Shown here: positions 13,926-16,180 of the stretch, one piece after another | Position numbering within the stretch: the first letter of the stretch is position 1 | Layout: each line of letters begins with the position of its first letter | DNA from: Chthoniobacterales bacterium | GTDB lineage: Bacteria > Verrucomicrobiota > Verrucomicrobiia > Chthoniobacterales > UBA10450 | Assembly: GCA_013697365.1 (NCBI GenBank) | Contig: JACCXA010000162.1 | Location: forward strand, 1-16,180 | Direction of reading: 5' to 3' | DNA length: 16,180 nt | The notes under the pieces: model-generated | What the model was told of the DNA's origin: nothing | The model's database searches: none | The model's input: the letters and a program-made list of their open reading frames with translations, nothing else | Translations under genes and position numbers: made by a program

Positions 13926-15464
13926 ATGCTGGCGAAGATCTACTCGGCTGCGGTCTACGGCATCGATGCTTACGAAGTTGAGATCGAAGTAAACGCCGGG
14001 CGCGGCGATCCCAAGATCATCATCGTAGGTCTGCCCGACACTGCGGTGAAGGAAAGTCAGGATCGCGTCACGACCGCGATCAGCAACAGCGGCTACTATT
14101 GGCCGCGCGGCCGCACGACGATCAATCTCGCCCCGGCCGACATCAAAAAAGAAGGCCCCAGCTTCGATCTGCCGATCGCACTTGGGATGATCATCGCGGC
14201 CGAGGAATTCGAAGATCCGGTCCTGGAGAAATACAGCTTCGTGGGGGAGCTGGCGCTAAGCGGAGCCGTGCGTTCAGTGCGCGGAGTCTTGCCTGCGGCC
14301 ATTGAGGCGCGGCGGCGCGGGAAGCGGGCGCTTTTTGTTCCGGAAGCGAACGCGCGCGAAGCCGCCATGGTGGAAGGGATCGACATCTACGGAGTGCAAA
14401 ATCTGCGGCAAACCTTCGACTTCATCTCTGGAAAGAACACCGACCTGCAACCGACGCCGGGCGATCTCACGGAATTCTTCGCCAATCATCAAAGCTACGA
14501 GGTCGACTTCAGCGACGTGAAAGGACAGGGGCACGTGAAGCGGGCCATCGAGGTGGCGGTCGCGGGGGGTCACAACCTGCTGATGATCGGTCCGCCCGGT
14601 TCGGGGAAATCCATGTTGTCGAAGCGTATCGGCACGATCATCCCGCCGATGTCTCTCGAAGAGGCGATCGAGAGCACGAAGATCCACAGCATTGCCGGGA
14701 TGTTAAATGGCGAGCAGGCCTTTGTTTCGACGCGGCCTTTCCGTTCGCCGCATCACACCATCTCCGATGTGGGCTTGTTAGGCGGCTCCGCGATTCCGGC
14801 GCCCGGAGAGGTCAGCCTCGCGCACCATGGCGTCTTGTTTCTCGATGAGCTGCCGGAGTTTAAACGCTCTACGCTCGAAGTAATGCGGCAGCCGCTCGAA
14901 GACGGCAAGGTCACCGTGTCGCGCGCAGCCGGCAGTGTGACGTTTCCGTCCGAGTTCATGCTCGTGGCAGCGATGAACCCGTGTCCCTGTGGCTACTTCG
15001 GCGACCTGAAACGCGAATGCCGCTGTGGCCCGGTGCAGGTGCAGCGTTACCGGCAACGCATCTCCGGCCCCTTGCTCGATCGCATCGATCTGCACATCGA
15101 AGTGCCGGCGGTGGAATACAAAGACATCTCCAGCACGCGCGCCGAGGAAGGATCGACCACGATTCGGGAGCGCGTCGTGCGGGCGCGGGAACGTCAGCAG
15201 AAGCGTTTCCAGGCCGATGCGAAAACAAATTGCAACGCCCGCATGGGACCGCGGCAGATCAAGCAACACTGCCAGCTGAGCGAGGAATCGCAGGAATTAA
15301 TTAGAGTAGCGATGACCGAGTTGAACCTGAGCGCGCGCGCCTACGATCGCATTCTAAAGGTCTCCCGCACGGTCGCGGATCTTGCTGGATCGCACGAGAT
15401 CAGCACTGAGCATGTCAGCGAAGCGATCCAGTACCGCACTTTTGACCGGACTCTCTGGGTTTAG
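13926..15464 (+). CDS. comM: ComM/YifB family Mg-chelatase-like AAA+ ATPase
   Basis: A hexameric AAA+ helicase-like protein of 512 residues; in naturally competent bacteria ComM promotes branch migration during integration of incoming DNA, but the family is also present in many species not known to be competent. Order: an N-terminal Lon-protease-like domain (about 5-170, VGLPDTAVKESQDRV, INLAPADIKKEGPSFDLPIA); the ATPase core with Walker A GPPGSGKS (222-229), Walker B LFLDELPEF (304-312) and RSPHHTISDVGLLGG (273-287); a cysteine cluster at C353, C355, C365 and C367 (NPCPCGYFGD, ECRC), probably zinc-binding; then RISGPLLDRIDLHIEV (378-393) and the C-terminal Mg-chelatase domain, ending in the conserved SARAYDRILKVSRTVADL region. 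Length is normal and motifs intact. The ATG at 13926 matches the family N-terminus MLAKIYSAAVYGID. Confidence 0.95.
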   Translation: MLAKIYSAAVYGIDAYEVEIEVNAGRGDPKIIIVGLPDTAVKESQDRVTTAISNSGYYWPRGRTTINLAPADIKKEGPSFDLPIALGMIIAAEEFEDPVLEKYSFVGELALSGAVRSVRGVLPAAIEARRRGKRALFVPEANAREAAMVEGIDIYGVQNLRQTFDFISGKNTDLQPTPGDLTEFFANHQSYEVDFSDVKGQGHVKRAIEVAVAGGHNLLMIGPPGSGKSMLSKRIGTIIPPMSLEEAIESTKIHSIAGMLNGEQAFVSTRPFRSPHHTISDVGLLGGSAIPAPGEVSLAHHGVLFLDELPEFKRSTLEVMRQPLEDGKVTVSRAAGSVTFPSEFMLVAAMNPCPCGYFGDLKRECRCGPVQVQRYRQRISGPLLDRIDLHIEVPAVEYKDISSTRAEEGSTTIRERVVRARERQQKRFQADAKTNCNARMGPRQIKQHCQLSEESQELIRVAMTELNLSARAYDRILKVSRTVADLAGSHEISTEHVSEAIQYRTFDRTLWV

Positions 15465-15553
15465 TCGAAAAGAACGAGGGAAGAGGATTGAATTGTAAGC
15501 TGATGACGCCGATGGAGACGCGGGAAAGCTGATCTGCCCTCATCCATTCTTTT

Positions 15554-15887
15554 CTAGAAGCTCGCCAGGAATTCGCGAGCGAAGGGATTACCGGCCGTGC
15601 TGAATGACCGCACATGGCCGCCGAGCACCACAATGCGACCGCGAGCAGCTAAGCCCCGGATGAAAGTCTGAACTCGGCCTTCCACGCCTCGGCAGTTTTG
15701 CGCACTGATCAGAGATGTAAAACAGGTCGTCGAGGCTTTGCGGTGGATGCGGCAGCCACGGTTCGCTGTTCGGGGGAGTCTCGGGGCCGGGTTCGACGCC
15801 CCGCGCTGCGCGCTCTGCCGCCGTTTGTGGAGCCGTTGCCGCCGGTGCCATTCCGCCCAGAGCTTTCCAACGATGGCGCGTAACGTT
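15554..15887 (-). pseudogene. Possible frameshifted small gene
   Basis: Two overlapping minus-strand frames each look protein-like on one side of a point near 15690. The upstream frame, open from 15887 (ATG at 15851, preceded by RHRWKALGG), reads through PWLPHPPQSLDDLFYISDQ to CAKLPRRG. The downstream frame continues from about GVEGRVQTFIRGLAARG to a stop at 15554-15556, ending NPFAREFLASF. A single +1 shift joins them into a roughly 110-residue reading, as in a small gene broken by an indel or a sequencing error near an AAAA run. I do not recognise the product. The third-position GC of the downstream part is only moderately high, so support is modest. Confidence 0.28.
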
Positions 15888-15929
15888 TCACGGTGCGGCG
15901 AAGAACACGGCGTCCTGTACGTGTCGCAA

Positions 15930-15957
15930 TTGCGCTTGCTCTTAATGAATTTATGAT
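15930..15957 (+). promoter_or_regulatory. Weak candidate sigma-70-like promoter
   Basis: TATGAT at 15952-15957 is a good -10 match; TTGCGC at 15930-15935 is a 3-of-6 match to TTGACA at 16-bp spacing. The surrounding stretch is the most AT-rich part of this end of the window. It would fire toward the small ORF at 15989. Confidence 0.25.
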
Positions 15958-15988
15958 TCTTCCGGCGTGCCGTCCCGATAGGGGGAAT

Positions 15989-16087
15989 ATGAGAATCACG
16001 CGGTGGCAGCCCAATTCGCCATGCAAGGAGCATTTGCGTTCGGCATTTTTTTCGCACCTGCTTCAAGGTTCCCAAGCGGGCAAGTAA
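15989..16087 (+). CDS. Tiny ORF, 32 codons, uncertain
   Basis: ATG at 15989 preceded by AGGGGG (15980-15985, only 3 bp from the ATG), encoding MRITRWQPNSPCKEH and on to QGSQAGK. It is the only start in the window with a purine-rich tract just upstream, and a plausible -10 box lies 31 bp before it. The opening MRITRWQP slightly resembles the N-terminus of small heat-shock (Hsp20) proteins, but nothing of that domain follows. It may be a remnant or chance. Confidence 0.2.
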   Translation: MRITRWQPNSPCKEHLRSAFFSHLLQGSQAGK

Positions 16088-16180
16088 TCGGCATTAACGG
16101 ACGCGACCCCCGGACTGCAGGCGCGCGACGATTAATGCATAAGTCAGAGATCGCGAGGCTTTCCGGGATGAATCCAGATG

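Larger units (their letters stand above)
15465..16180. other. Gene-poor 716-bp tail of the window
   Basis: No intact gene of recognised family is visible. Contents worth noting: a possible frameshifted minus-strand gene (15554-15887), a 32-codon plus-strand ORF with an AGGGGG just upstream (15989-16087), and an ATG at 16135 whose frame (MHKSEIARLSGMNPD) stays open for 15 codons to the window edge and might be the start of the next gene. No terminator-like hairpin follows the ComM-like gene in the first 80 bp. Confidence 0.5.

Noticed and set aside
16093..16140. Short inverted repeat GCATTAA / TTAATGC near the window end
   Set aside because: Seven-bp arms about 35 bp apart are expected by chance, with no attachment site or mobile gene nearby.

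Overview
This is a high-GC bacterial window dominated by single-copy housekeeping genes, with no phage, transposase, CRISPR array, rRNA or tRNA that I can see. Protein families alone do not fix the taxon. The combination of almost no Shine-Dalgarno sequences, GC-rich codon use and short palindromic repeats based on GGAGCACGGCCGTC resembles soil Verrucomicrobiota (Chthoniobacterales / Udaeobacter-like). That placement rests on my memory of such genomes and is an inference.

Layout. (1) 1-4248, plus strand: the 2-oxoglutarate dehydrogenase complex in the order E1 (sucA, 5' end outside the window), E2 (sucB), E3 (lpdA), with gaps of about 60 bp, probably one operon. (2) 4249-5734: a 106-bp palindromic repeat, then a solitary kynureninase gene (kynU) whose last codons and stop lie inside a second type of hairpin repeat. 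(3) 5771-7250, minus strand: ruvB, with a palindromic repeat touching its start codon, preceded by a small RsbW-like ATPase of the anti-sigma-factor kinase type. (4) 7346-9194, plus strand: a secreted protein of unknown function, then an AraC-family regulator. (5) 9331-10860: purH. (6) 10948-12309, minus strand: an alpha/beta hydrolase of the KANL3/Tex30 type followed by a beta-carbonic anhydrase. (7) 12407-15464, plus strand: an AI-2E-family (PerM-like) membrane protein, a gene-poor spacer carrying a half-copy of the repeat, and a ComM/YifB-type Mg-chelatase-like ATPase. (8) 15465-16180: no convincing intact gene; a possible frameshifted minus-strand gene, one tiny ORF, and perhaps a gene start running off the end.

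Functional links. The first three genes form one TCA-cycle complex. The others are unrelated housekeeping functions (NAD/tryptophan metabolism, recombination, purine synthesis, CO2/bicarbonate balance, DNA uptake or recombination). I find no clear undescribed defence or biosynthetic system. The most notable signal is the two repeat types at gene boundaries: one supplies the 3' end of kynU, another the whole leader of ruvB. The unknown secreted protein, opposite a stand-alone anti-sigma-type kinase, is the least explained gene.
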